NCBI GenBank assembly: GCA_009667805.1
Contig: CM019063.1
Span: 60,806,881-60,870,880 of the forward strand
DNA length: 64,000 nucleotides
Source of the DNA: Leptobrachium leishanense
Lineage: Eukaryota > Chordata > Amphibia > Anura > Megophryidae
Direction of reading: 5' to 3'
Part shown: positions 55,940 to 64,000 of the stretch, piece by piece
Layout: the number at the start of each line of letters is the position of its first letter
Numbering within the stretch: the first letter of the stretch is position 1
Position numbers and translations under genes: made by a program
Notes under the pieces: generated by a model
The model's input: the letters and a program-made list of their open reading frames with translations, nothing else
The model's database searches: none
Told to the model about the DNA's origin: nothing

Positions 55940-56639
55940 TTTTATCTACTGATATTTATTTTGGAATAAAGAAAATTTTATTCATTTAAATTTCTCATCA
56001 TTCCGTTTTTTGGCGATTCCAGTTTTGGCGATTCCAGCATCCTATTGGTCTGATTCTTGGACCTAACGACGATATCTCCAAACGCTGAAGTCCCTATGTT
56101 TTTTCCAAGTATCTCATCTTGGCAGGGCACCACTTAAAAGAGTGCATACACTGGAGCGTCCAGAGTGTCACACCCGACATGTTAATGTTTAAGATCTAAT
56201 AATGTTTAACCGTGAAATTAAGTCATATTTTATTAAACAACCCAGACAAATTATATATCCTTTTTTTACAGCAGACTCTGCAGATTCATAATATGTCGTT
56301 ATTATATGTATACGTCAGGGCTCAAAATTTCCACTCGCCTGCTCGCATTTGGCGAGTGGAAATTATGTGAGGGCGAGTATAAATGCACACGCAGGCAGCA
56401 CAATAAATTATTTTGTGCTGTGTATTCTGGCAGTGCCACCATGTAGCTCCTCCTTCCCCAGGCTGCACGGTGGCAGGGATCAGCTGCCTAACCTGACCCA
56501 GCTTGTCTCTGTCACTGGCAGGGGGGTGGAGAGGAGCCTCCTTTCTCTGCTTACACTGGGATCTGATGACTGGGTATACATGTATCTGGGGTCTGACGAC
56601 TGGGTATTAATGTTATTTTGTAACTTTATTTGAAACTAA

Positions 56640-57170
56640 ATCTTTAACAGTATAACAAGAAAATGAACAGGCGCCCAAACTTGTGCTACCACCAACCAAC
56701 CAATGCCAGCCAGAAATTTTAGTGGTTTCCCCCAAACCAGTAAACAATGAAGAAAATGGTACGTATCTGGCGGCGCAAAGACAATCGCTAATTGGTAGCT
56801 GACGGTTCCCTTAGTTGACAACAATCCATATGGAACATGTAAAGAAAAATATACAGTATATAGTGCAGATGGTAAATACACGGATTGAATGATCATATAA
56901 TGTTCCACTCACGCATTAAAGAGCCCAAGCACTGGCTCTGAGTGGATCAAGGCTCTTGGGTGCTTAACTTCTCCACTTCTAAAGGTGACCCACACCTTAT
57001 AGAATTTGCAGCAGGACTTGCATCAAGTGGATATGAAAAGAGAAACAGGACAACTTCCTTGTGCAGGTCTTCCAAGGAATTGAGAATAAAGATTCGATCT
57101 AATCAACTCACATTTGATGGAGCTGTGGACCCAGCTCTTGGTGTAAGCGCCTTAGGGTTTATTCTATAGG
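56640..57170. other. Unrecognised segment within hAT-like element
   Basis: A single-copy-looking stretch. A short + frame (56942-57169) reads SKGDPHLIEFAAGLASSGYE and ends before the inverted-repeat element; I do not recognise it and it may be chance or a transposon relic. Confidence 0.3.
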
Positions 57171-57176
57171 TAAAAC

Positions 57177-57366
57177 CCAAAAAACCTCTTTCAGGAGACC
57201 AAGAATCCAAAAAATCTGGAACAGTAGGGAAATTAAATTAAAATATTTATTTAAAACATAAATAAAATACTGGCTCAGCCAGAAGACCAGAACGCGTTTC
57301 GCCAGACGTACTGGCTTCTACAGCCGGATTTTTTGGATTCTTGGTCTCCTGAAAGAGGTTTTTTGG
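57177..57366. mobile_element. 190-bp inverted-repeat element with hammerhead-like core
   Basis: Terminal repeats of about 40 bases begin CCAAAAAACCTCTTTCAGG and are nearly perfect. Between them an A/T-rich stretch precedes the minus-strand hammerhead-like motif (57287-57327). No target duplication is seen. Confidence 0.7.
57287..57327 (-). ncRNA. Hammerhead-like motif with one core substitution (minus strand)
   Basis: Read on the minus strand, stem I is CCGG/CTGG and the core is CTGTAGA (invariant A6 is T). One extra A precedes stem II GCCAG/CTGGC (loop TACGT). GAAA is followed by the self-complementary ACGCGT as stem III and T17. The base pairing is complete but the core change predicts loss of cleavage. 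It is framed by 40-base inverted repeats (57177-57366). Confidence 0.5.
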
Positions 57367-58468
57367 ACATATTATATATCGTTCTTTCCAGCAGACTCGG
57401 CAGATTCATAATATGTCATTATTATATGTATACGTTATGTCCTGTCTGTATATTATAATAAAATATGCAATAAAATTAGAATTTTCAAAAATTTACAACG
57501 TGTAAAGTGTTTTCTTTCACATTTTAACATGCGATCGTTTGGGGTTATATTTTCTATGGGGTGCGCTTGTTAAAAAAATTAGAAATGGGGTCTCGTTACA
57601 TTTTTTTGGGGGGAAAATTCCGCTATTTTTAACAAACGCACCCCATACAAAAATCGTTAGTGCAGCATCATTGTTCACATTATAAATTAAATGGGAACAA
57701 TATTGCTGCATTAACAAAACAAATAAAAAATAAAAAAACTTGTTTATTTTTTTTATTATTTATTTATTTATTTTTAAAAATTTTAAAACTTTTTTCACGG
57801 TCATGTTTGATATCGTTGGAAAGGCCATGCTCTGGCCGATCCAACGATATCAAACATTAACCCCTAGCTGCCACGGATCGGGAGGTAGGGGGTTCATTGG
57901 AACCCCCTATCTCCACCATTGGTGGCGGCTAGGGGTTAACTCCAGGACTAGCTTCATCCTGCTATGCACGATGACGCCAGTCCTCAGGGGGAGTTCCCGG
58001 AGGCTTGGCCGACATCCAAGATGTCGGCCAGCTCCGGGAAAGGATCACGAACCGGCGCTTTTCGGCGCCGATTCGTGATCCGGCCCCCATGGGGTTAATG
58101 CCAGGTACTGTTTGGAAGGGCAGGCTGTGCCCTTCCAAACGGTGCTTGGCATTGAGCTCAGGACCCCGCGATCGGAGGGAGAGAGGTCCGAAGGACCTCC
58201 CCCCCTTCCCTTTCAGGCGCCTCCTCCGCAGGGGGGGCACCTGAAATAGATGTCATCGCGCCGCTGTGATGACATCTATTGTGCCCGCGGCGGTCCCGGA
58301 GTGACGGGCTGACATCCAAGATGTCAGCCCGCACCGGGGGGCACAGCGAACGGCCGGAATCCGACCGATCGCAGGCTGCTTTGGGAGGATGCGTTCAGCG
58401 CGTCTTCCGCAGCCAACCCTTCCTGCGGCAGGACGCGCTGAGCGCGTCCTCCGCAGCGAAGTGTTTAA
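57367..58468. mobile_element. Hairpin-train element, copy B
   Basis: Collinear with copy A from the ACATATTATATATCG motif to the right end (TTAA 58465-58468); the left end is replaced by the 57177-57366 element. Its first hairpin is better preserved than copy A's: TTTGATATCGTTGGA (57806-57820) pairs with TCCAACGATATCAAA (57840-57854). The last is AGGACGCGCTGAGCGCGTCCT. Confidence 0.8.
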
Positions 58469-59377
58469 GGGCTGTGTAGGGGTTAGGTGGAGCAACTGGT
58501 GGCGAGTAACTCTTATGTCCTGGTTAGTAGTTTTGAACTTGAGTTTGAGCCCTGGTATACGTCATGTCCTGCCAGATTGCTATAACAACATTTTTTTAAA
58601 TAATGTGAATTACCATTCAGTTTTCAATAATTTTCAGTGTGTAATTTTTTTTTTACATTTTATCATCCGAGCCTTTGTGGTTATATTTTCTATTGGGTAC
58701 TCTTGTTAAAAAAAAAAAAAATAGAAATGGGAACCTGTTACTGCATTTTTCTGAGAAAATACACGATTTTAACTAAAACTGATAAAACATTAGAATTGAA
58801 ACGTGAACAGTAGTGCTGCATTATAATAAAAAAAAATTACCCCCCAGACATGACCCTCTGCCCCAAAGGACCCCTGTATCTCTAACATAGGGAATCGCCT
58901 GCCTGGCTAGTGGGGGATTCCCATACGGACATCATCGCGCCATGCGCAATGATGACAGTAAACGAGGGGAGGCCCAGGAGGTAGGGCTGACATCCAAGAT
59001 GTCAGGCCCCACCGAAAGAAAGCCGCGATCTGGCGCCGATTGGCAGTTCCGGCATTTAAGGTGATAAGAGGGGCATCGTTGGAAAGGTCAGACTGTGATG
59101 TTTCCAGCGATGCCTCTTTTTTTCTGTGCCCCTTTGCGATGGGTAGAGAGAGGGGTTCTCATAAGGGTTTCCGAGGCAACCTTTAATTTAGTTGTCATCA
59201 CGCCTCCCATGATCCCACAGTGGGGGCTGACATCCATGATGTCGTCCCTCACAGTTTGGCAGCCGGGATCAGAGGCAGATGACTGCAGAGCCGCAAGGAA
59301 GTGCTGAGCAGGTCTTCCATACGGAATCGTACAAATCAACGACACGCTTAGTGCATCCTCCTCAGCAAAGAGGTTAA

Positions 59378-61783
59378 TGAGGTGAAGGATGGAATGTTTA
59401 GATAAGGCGACAGGCGGCTATTTTTTTTAGGCTACTCGAGATAAGAGATGGCAGCTGAATGAGATAAAACAGGGATCTTAAATGACTTCTAATCTACCAC
59501 CTGGTGATGTCCTTTGAATACATCCCACACAACGATATACGACAGTGCTCAACCAATAGACTCCATTCTATGGCCAAAGCCACACAGTGAGGAGAAAGTG
59601 ATCTAAAGATACTGTGGGGGGGGGGGCAGTTTACAACACATAATATCACACAATGGATGCACCCAGTGACACATATAGAGGAAAATATCACACGATGGAT
59701 ACACCCAGTGACTCATATAGAGGAAAATATCACACGATGGATACACCCAGCGACTCATATAGAGGAAAATATCACACAATGGATGCACCCAGTGACACAT
59801 ATAGAGGAAAATATCACACGATGGATACACCCAGTGACTCATATAGAGGAAAATATCACACAATGGATGCACCCAGTGACACATATAGAGGAAAATATCA
59901 CACAATGGAAGCACCCAGTGACACATATAGAGGAAAATATCACACAATGGATGCGCCCAGTGACACATATAGAGGGAAATATCACACAATGGATGCGCCC
60001 AGTGACACATATAGAGGAAAATATCACACAATGGATGCGCCCAGTGACACATATAGAGGAAAATATCACACAATGGATGCGCCCAGTGACACATATAGAG
60101 GGAAATATCACACAATGGATGCACCCAGTGACACATTGAGGAAAATATCACACAATGGATGCACCCAGTGACACATATAGCGGAAAATATCACACAATGC
60201 ATGCACCCAGTGACACATATAGAGGAAAATATCACACAATGGATGCACCCAGTGACACATATAGAGGAAAATATCACACAATGGATGCATCCAGTGACAT
60301 ATTGAGGAAAATATCACACAATGGATGCACCCAGTGACACATTGAGGAAAATATCACACAATGGATGCACCCAGTGACACATATAGAGGGAAATATCACA
60401 CAATGGATGCAGCCAGTGACACATATAGAGGAAAATATCACACAATGGATGCAGCCAGTGACACATATAGAGGAAAATATCACACGATGGATACACCCAG
60501 TGACTCATATAGAGGAAAATATCACACAATGGATGCACCCAGTGACACATATAGAGGAAAATATCACACAATGGAAGCACCCAGTGACACATATAGAGGA
60601 AAATATCACACAATGGATGCGCCCAGTGACACATATAGAGGGAAATATCACACAATGGATGCGCCCAGTGACACATATAGAGGAAAATATCACACAATGG
60701 ATGCGCCCAGTGACACATATAGAGGAAAATATCACACAATGGATGCGCCCAGTGACACATATAGAGGAAAATATCACACAATGGATGCACCCAGTGACAC
60801 ATTGAGGAAAATATCACACAATGGATGCACCCAGTGACACATATAGCGGAAAATATCACACAATGCATGCACCCAGTGACACATATAGAGGAAAATATCA
60901 CACAATGGATGCACCCAGTGACACATATAGAGGAAAATATCACACAATGGATGCATCCAGTGACATATTGAGGAAAATATCACACAATGGATGCACCCAG
61001 TGACACATTGAGGAAAATATCACACAATGGATGCACCCAGTGACACATATAGAGGAAAATATCACACAATGGATGCAGCCAGTGACACATATAGAGGAAA
61101 ATATCACACAATGGATGCAGCCAGTGACACATATAGAGGAAAATATCACACAATGGATGCATCCAGTGACACATTGAGGAAAATATCACACAATGGATGC
61201 ACCCAGTGACACATTGAGGAAAATATCACACAATGGATGCACCCAGTGACACATATAGAGGAAAATATCACACAATGGATGCAGCCAGTGACACATTGAG
61301 GAAAATATCACACAATGGATGCAGCCAGTGACACATATAGAGGAAAATATCACACAATGGATGCACCCAGTGACACATATAGAGGAAAATATCACACAAT
61401 GGATGCACCCAGTGACACTTATAGAGGAAAATATCACACAATGGATGCACCCAGTGACACATTGAGGAAAAATCACACAATGGATGCACCCAGTGACACA
61501 TATAGAGGAAAATATCACACAATGGATGCACCCAGTGACACTTATAGAGGAAAATATCACACAATGGATGCACCCAGTGACACATTGAGGAAAAATCACA
61601 CAATGGATGCACCCAGTGACACATATAGAGGAAAATATCACACAATGGATGCACTCAGTGACACATATAGTGGAAAATATTTTCTTAACTAAACATACAA
61701 GAGAAAAACAAAACACACTTAAGATATCAGCAACATCAAATAAACACAATAAGGACATTTCATGTTTTGGCGGTTGTGACCCT
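59378..61783 (+). mobile_element. Repeat element enlarged by internal minisatellite
   Basis: Both flanks (59378-59645 and 61690-61783) match 703-1141 in reverse complement. It lies between TTAA sites (59374-59377, 61784-61787), and fragments of the hairpin-train family abut it on both sides. Confidence 0.65.
59651..61680 (+). repeat. 42-bp minisatellite with 666-bp higher-order repeat
   Basis: About 49 monomers of CACACAATGGATGCACCCAG TGACACATATAGAGGAAAAT AT, mostly 42 bases, some 40 (CACATTGAGG form) and a few shorter. Variant order from 59611 to 60317 repeats exactly 666 bases later (60277 to 60983), equal to thirteen 42- and three 40-base units. A 122-base three-monomer block is duplicated at 61416-61590. 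Long reading frames across it exist only because 42 is a multiple of three; it is not coding. Confidence 0.95.
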
Positions 61784-61859
61784 TTAACCATGATGAGCAC
61801 AAACGGTGAAAAGGAGCTCAGCGCACAGGAGTGAAACGGCTCAGCAATGAAGGGGTTAA
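61784..61859 (-). mobile_element. Reversed left end of a TTAA hairpin-train type element
   Basis: On the minus strand it reads TTAACCCCTTCATTGCTGAG and then CTCATCATGGTTAA, matching the left end of copy A (48915) up to an internal TTAA, where the minisatellite element is attached. Confidence 0.6.
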
Positions 61860-61940
61860 ATAGTGGTCAGGGTGTCCCTTTAAGATCATGTCGTCATACA
61901 GTATAATGTGTAGCAGTGAGGCTCTACATGTGACAGGTTG

Positions 61941-62234
61941 TTGTACTACTCTGCAGTGACGTCACACCAAACCTGACTCACTGCAAACCAATCAGAGCGC
62001 CCCGCGGGAGCAGACAGGGAAGGAGAATGAAAGTGCTTTAAATGACAGCCCAGTGAACCAATCGCGTGACGCGTCCTGGAAAATACTAGGCGAGGTAGTT
62101 TGTGATGGGCTCGGCCCTGTTCTGTGAGAATGTGGCAGCCAATGTAAGGCCGGGTGGGCGGGGCTGCAATATCCGATGGAGTCTGTACTCGGGTTGGGTC
62201 TGTACTCTGAGCTGGGGCGGTGCGGAGCAGGGAC
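61941..62234 (+). promoter_or_regulatory. mtmr12: mtmr12 promoter and 5' UTR, TATA-less
   Basis: A G+C-richer, CpG-bearing segment lies directly before the mtmr12 start codon. It holds a perfect CRE palindrome TGACGTCA (61957-61964), three CCAAT boxes (61988-61992, 62058-62062, 62139-62143) and a GC box GGGCGGGGC (62156-62164). No TATA box is seen. CREB/ATF, NF-Y and Sp1 binding is inferred from these consensus sites. The arrangement suits a broadly expressed gene. The transcription start is not determined; the last part is 5' UTR. Confidence 0.75.
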
Positions 62235-62309
62235 ATGCTGGGGCTCGGAGCCGGGGGAGCGGCCAAATCCCCTAAAACCCCTTCATTTGTGTCCTACCTA
62301 ACCCCCGAG
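62235..62309 (+). CDS. mtmr12: mtmr12 first coding exon (myotubularin-related protein 12, partial)
   Basis: ATG at 62235 opens 25 codons, MLGLGAGGAAKSPKTPSFVS then YLTPE, followed by a strong donor gtgagt. From memory, human MTMR12 begins MLGKGG...APKPSFVSYVRPEE, so the motif PSFVSY and length agree. MTMR12 (3-PAP) is a catalytically inactive myotubularin that binds active MTM1/MTMR2-type phosphoinositide 3-phosphatases. The remaining exons, with the GRAM and pseudophosphatase domains, lie beyond the window. Its position downstream of zfr on the same strand matches human synteny, which supports the call. Confidence 0.85.
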
Positions 62310-62374
62310 GTGAGTGACGGGGGGAGGGGCTATTCTGTGACAGAAATCAACAAAGTGTGTGTGTCCCCGCCCAG

Positions 62375-62895
62375 AGCCCCCCCCGCTGTGTGCCCAGAGC
62401 CCCCCCCCCGCTGTGTGCCCAGAGCCCCCCCGCTGTGTGCCCAGAGCCCCCCCCGCTGTGTGCCAGAGCCCCCCCCGCTGTGTGCCCAGAGCCCCCCCCG
62501 CTGTGTGCCCAGAGCCCCCCCCGCTGTGTGCCCAGAGCCCCCCCCGCTGTGTGCCCAGAGCCCCCCCCGCTGTGTGCCCAGAGCCCCCCCGCTGTGTGCC
62601 CAGAGCCCCCCCCGCTGTGTGCCCAGAGCCCCCCTCACTGCCCCGCTGTGTGCCCAGAGCCCCCCCTCACTGCCCCGCTGTGTGCCCAGAGCCCCCCCTC
62701 ACTGCCCCGCTGTGTGCCCAGAGCCCCCCCTCACTGCCCCGCTGTGTGCCCAGAGCCCCCCTCACTGCCCCGCTGTGTGCCCAGAGCCCCCCTCACTGCC
62801 CCGCTGTGTGCCCAGAGCCCCCCTCACTGCCCCGCTGTGTGCCCAGAGCCCCCCTCACTGCCCCGCTGTGTGCCCAGAGCCCCCCTCACTGCCCC
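62375..62895 (+). repeat. C-rich minisatellite in mtmr12 intron 1
   Basis: First eleven or so units of about 23-25 bases (GCTGTGTGCCCAGAGCCCCC with a varying C run), then about nine 31-base units that add CTCACTGCCC. It starts 65 bases after the mtmr12 donor. It is open in several frames by composition only. Confidence 0.95.
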
Positions 62896-63208
62896 TATGT
62901 CCACTGCTGCCCTGTGTGCCCACTGGCACCCACACAAACCCTGATTACAGTGCCACCCTGTGCCCAGTGCTGGCCCGTGTCCAGTGCCATCCCCACTGAC
63001 CCTTGCCTGTTGTGCTACCCCTCCCTGTCCCATGTGTTCCCAGTGCCACCCCCACTGCCCCATGTGTGCACAGAACCACCCCCTATGTGCCCAGTGCCAC
63101 CCCCAACCCCTGGATGCACAGAGCCACCCACAGCATGCCTAGTGCTACCCTCACCGACCCCTGCTTGCCCACTGCCTTCTGTGCCCAGTGGGACCCACAC
63201 AGACCCCA
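62896..63208 (+). repeat. Degenerate C-rich repeat, continuation
   Basis: Irregular GTGCCCAGTGCCACCCCCAC units, diverged from the array before it; the same type resumes at 63728 to the window end (64000). Confidence 0.8.
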
Positions 63209-63727
63209 TAGGGGTTATTCTGAGAGCACCAACCTTTCAGCTCTCTTGTTCGGCGCAATAAGGCGATTTATAATGTTCGCCGGCCCTGCGGTGAAATCTC
63301 TATTCACCAGTGTCCCCAAAGTGCGCCGAACTGGATCTGCCGAATGTCACCAACCAGGCCGTTGAAAATAGATGATCCGCCAAACTGAACGCCGCCGATG
63401 ATCCGTCGAAAAAAGCTGATCAGCCGCTGAACTGCAGATTAAAAAACGCAAACCTCTTTTTTTTAAAAGGTGTTTAACACCATTAAAATGTGCGCTAGTT
63501 TATACGAGGTGCTGTGACCAGGCCGGTTACAGATTATAAAAAGCCATTTAAAAAAAAAAAGGAAATCAAAATTTTCGCCTGAAGTCGAGAAGAAGAATAA
63601 ACGGTCGAATAAAAAAAAGTAACAAACACTTTTTGAATAGCTGAACTGCTACGAAATTGCACCGTACGGGGAAATTCACAGTTTGGCGCAATTCGCTGGC
63701 AAATTTGTCTCTTATTGAATAACCCCT
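63209..63727. mobile_element. MITE with AGGGGTTATTC ends inside the C-rich repeat
   Basis: Ends are AGGGGTTATTCTGAGAG and the inverted CTCTTATTGAATAACCCCT; the C-rich repeat continues on both sides. It shares the GGTTATTC end with the foldback family at 50643. Confidence 0.7.
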
Positions 63728-64000
63728 CCTGTTCAGGGCCACCCCACCATCCCCTGTATCTCCAGTGCTGCCCCCTGTGCCCAGTGCCTCTCACTGCCTC
63801 CTGCATACCCAGTGCTACCCATAATGCCTCCTGCTTGCCCAGTGCCACCCCCACTGACCCTTGCGTCCCAGGGCCATCCCCGATGCCCTCCCACTGTCCC
63901 GTGTGCCCAGTGCTGCTCCCTTTGTGCCCAGTTCCACCCACTATGTGCCCAGAGCCACCACCTTTATTTTCAGTGCCATCCCCATGTGACCTAGAGCCAT
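63728..64000 (+). repeat. Degenerate C-rich repeat at window end
   Basis: Resumed GTGCCCAGTGCCACCC-type repeat in mtmr12 intron 1, running off the window. Confidence 0.75.

Larger units (their letters stand above)
55536..56104. mobile_element. 0.57-kb insertion dominated by a 0.47-kb palindrome
   Basis: CCAAGTATCTCATCTT occurs on both sides (55520-55535, 56105-56120), so the segment inserted with a 16-base target duplication into L1. A third copy starts at 55504. From 55637 to 56106 the sequence is one large palindrome centred near 55873, arms about 235 bases and highly alike, carrying outward-facing hammerhead-like modules. The first 100 bases are unpaired. Class unknown. Confidence 0.75.
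54040..56190 (-). pseudogene. L1/Tx1-type LINE ORF2 3' part, degraded and interrupted
   Basis: The minus strand reads FKWCPAKMRYLGVWLTPESQ (its first part before the insertion, at 56105-56160), SWLGKISILKMNMLPRLLYL, FQMLPIYVPSSFF and later PLSANPDFPVG and FNFIQISHYLLSLP in shifted frames. This is the C-terminal ORF2 order of L1-clade LINEs. Several frameshifts and stops break it. A palindromic element (55536-56104) is inserted in the coding part, and 54060-54300 is purine-rich on the + strand. Confidence 0.8.
56316..58554. mobile_element. hAT-like element, 2.2 kb, perfect 8-bp target duplication
   Basis: Termini are CAGGGCTCAAAATTTCCACT and the inverted AGTTTGAGCCCTG. GTATACGT lies on both sides (56308-56315, 58555-58562). 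No transposase frame is seen. Inside are an unrecognised stretch (56640-57170), a small inverted-repeat element with a hammerhead-like motif (57177-57366) and hairpin-train copy B (57367-58468). Confidence 0.88.
56206..59377. mobile_element. Hairpin-train element, copy C, split by hAT-like insertion
   Basis: Left part 56206-56315 and right part 58555-59377 join across a perfect 8-bp duplication. The order matches copy A (48915-50119) but is the most diverged: hairpins remain around GGCTGACATCCAAGATGTC (58984), CATCGTTGGAAA with TTTCCAGCGATG (59066-59112) and GGGCTGACATCCATGATGTC (59225). It ends in TTAA (59374-59377) after CTCAGCAAAGAGG. The left terminus is lost. Confidence 0.75.

Noticed and set aside
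59651..61680. Possible CRISPR-like array
   Set aside because: Repeats are contiguous with no unique spacers, the genome is vertebrate and no cas genes exist.
59603..61800. Repetitive frames on both strands (DAPSDTYRGKYHTM, HWVHPLCDIFLYMC repeats)
   Set aside because: A 42-base tandem repeat keeps frames open by arithmetic; 40-base variants shift the frame repeatedly, so no selection for coding.
62220..63261. Frames of 195-300 codons rich in CAQSPP/CVPRAPP
   Set aside because: Only the first 25 codons (62235-62309) are an exon; the rest reads through a splice donor into the C-rich minisatellite.

Overview
The window comes from a vertebrate nuclear genome, most likely an amphibian (probably a frog). 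The evidence is two genes with vertebrate intron-exon structure, abundant DNA transposons and MITEs, CR1- and L1-type LINE fragments, tRNA-derived SINEs and a hammerhead-ribozyme repeat of a kind known from amphibians. The species cannot be fixed from sequence alone.

Positions 1-36950 hold most of zfr (zinc finger RNA-binding protein) on the + strand. Nineteen coding exons (1666-34877) join in frame to about 1043 codons; the short first coding exon lies upstream. They encode a Q/A/S/Y-rich N-terminus, three U1-type C2H2 zinc fingers and a C-terminal DZF domain. The 3' UTR runs to a poly(A) signal at 36926. One intron (16343-16837) uses a GC donor. The introns carry SINEs, hAT-, Tc1- and mariner-type elements, LINE tails, an intact 1.6-kb Tc1-like transposon (22467-24081), a 1-kb pure pyrimidine 24-bp minisatellite (26205-27250) and a well-formed hammerhead ribozyme (10224-10299).

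Positions 37-62 kb are intergenic and built almost wholly of nested mobile DNA. A CR1 tail is split by a 3.6-kb hAT-like element with a perfect 8-bp target duplication; that element contains a TTAA-bounded element made of about ten consecutive hairpins, TA-flanked MITEs and a foldback array. A second hAT-like element (56316-58554, perfect 8-bp duplication) sits inside one hairpin element and carries another. A degraded L1 is split by a 0.47-kb palindrome containing hammerhead-like modules. A 2-kb 42-bp minisatellite with a 666-bp higher-order repeat has expanded inside a repeat whose near-unexpanded relative lies, inverted, at 703-1141.

At 61.9-62.3 kb is a TATA-less, CCAAT/CRE/GC-box promoter followed by the first coding exon of mtmr12 (62235-62309, + strand). 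Its first intron begins with a C-rich minisatellite. The order zfr then mtmr12 on one strand matches the human arrangement on chromosome 5p13. No prokaryotic features, rRNA, canonical tRNA genes or CRISPR arrays were found.
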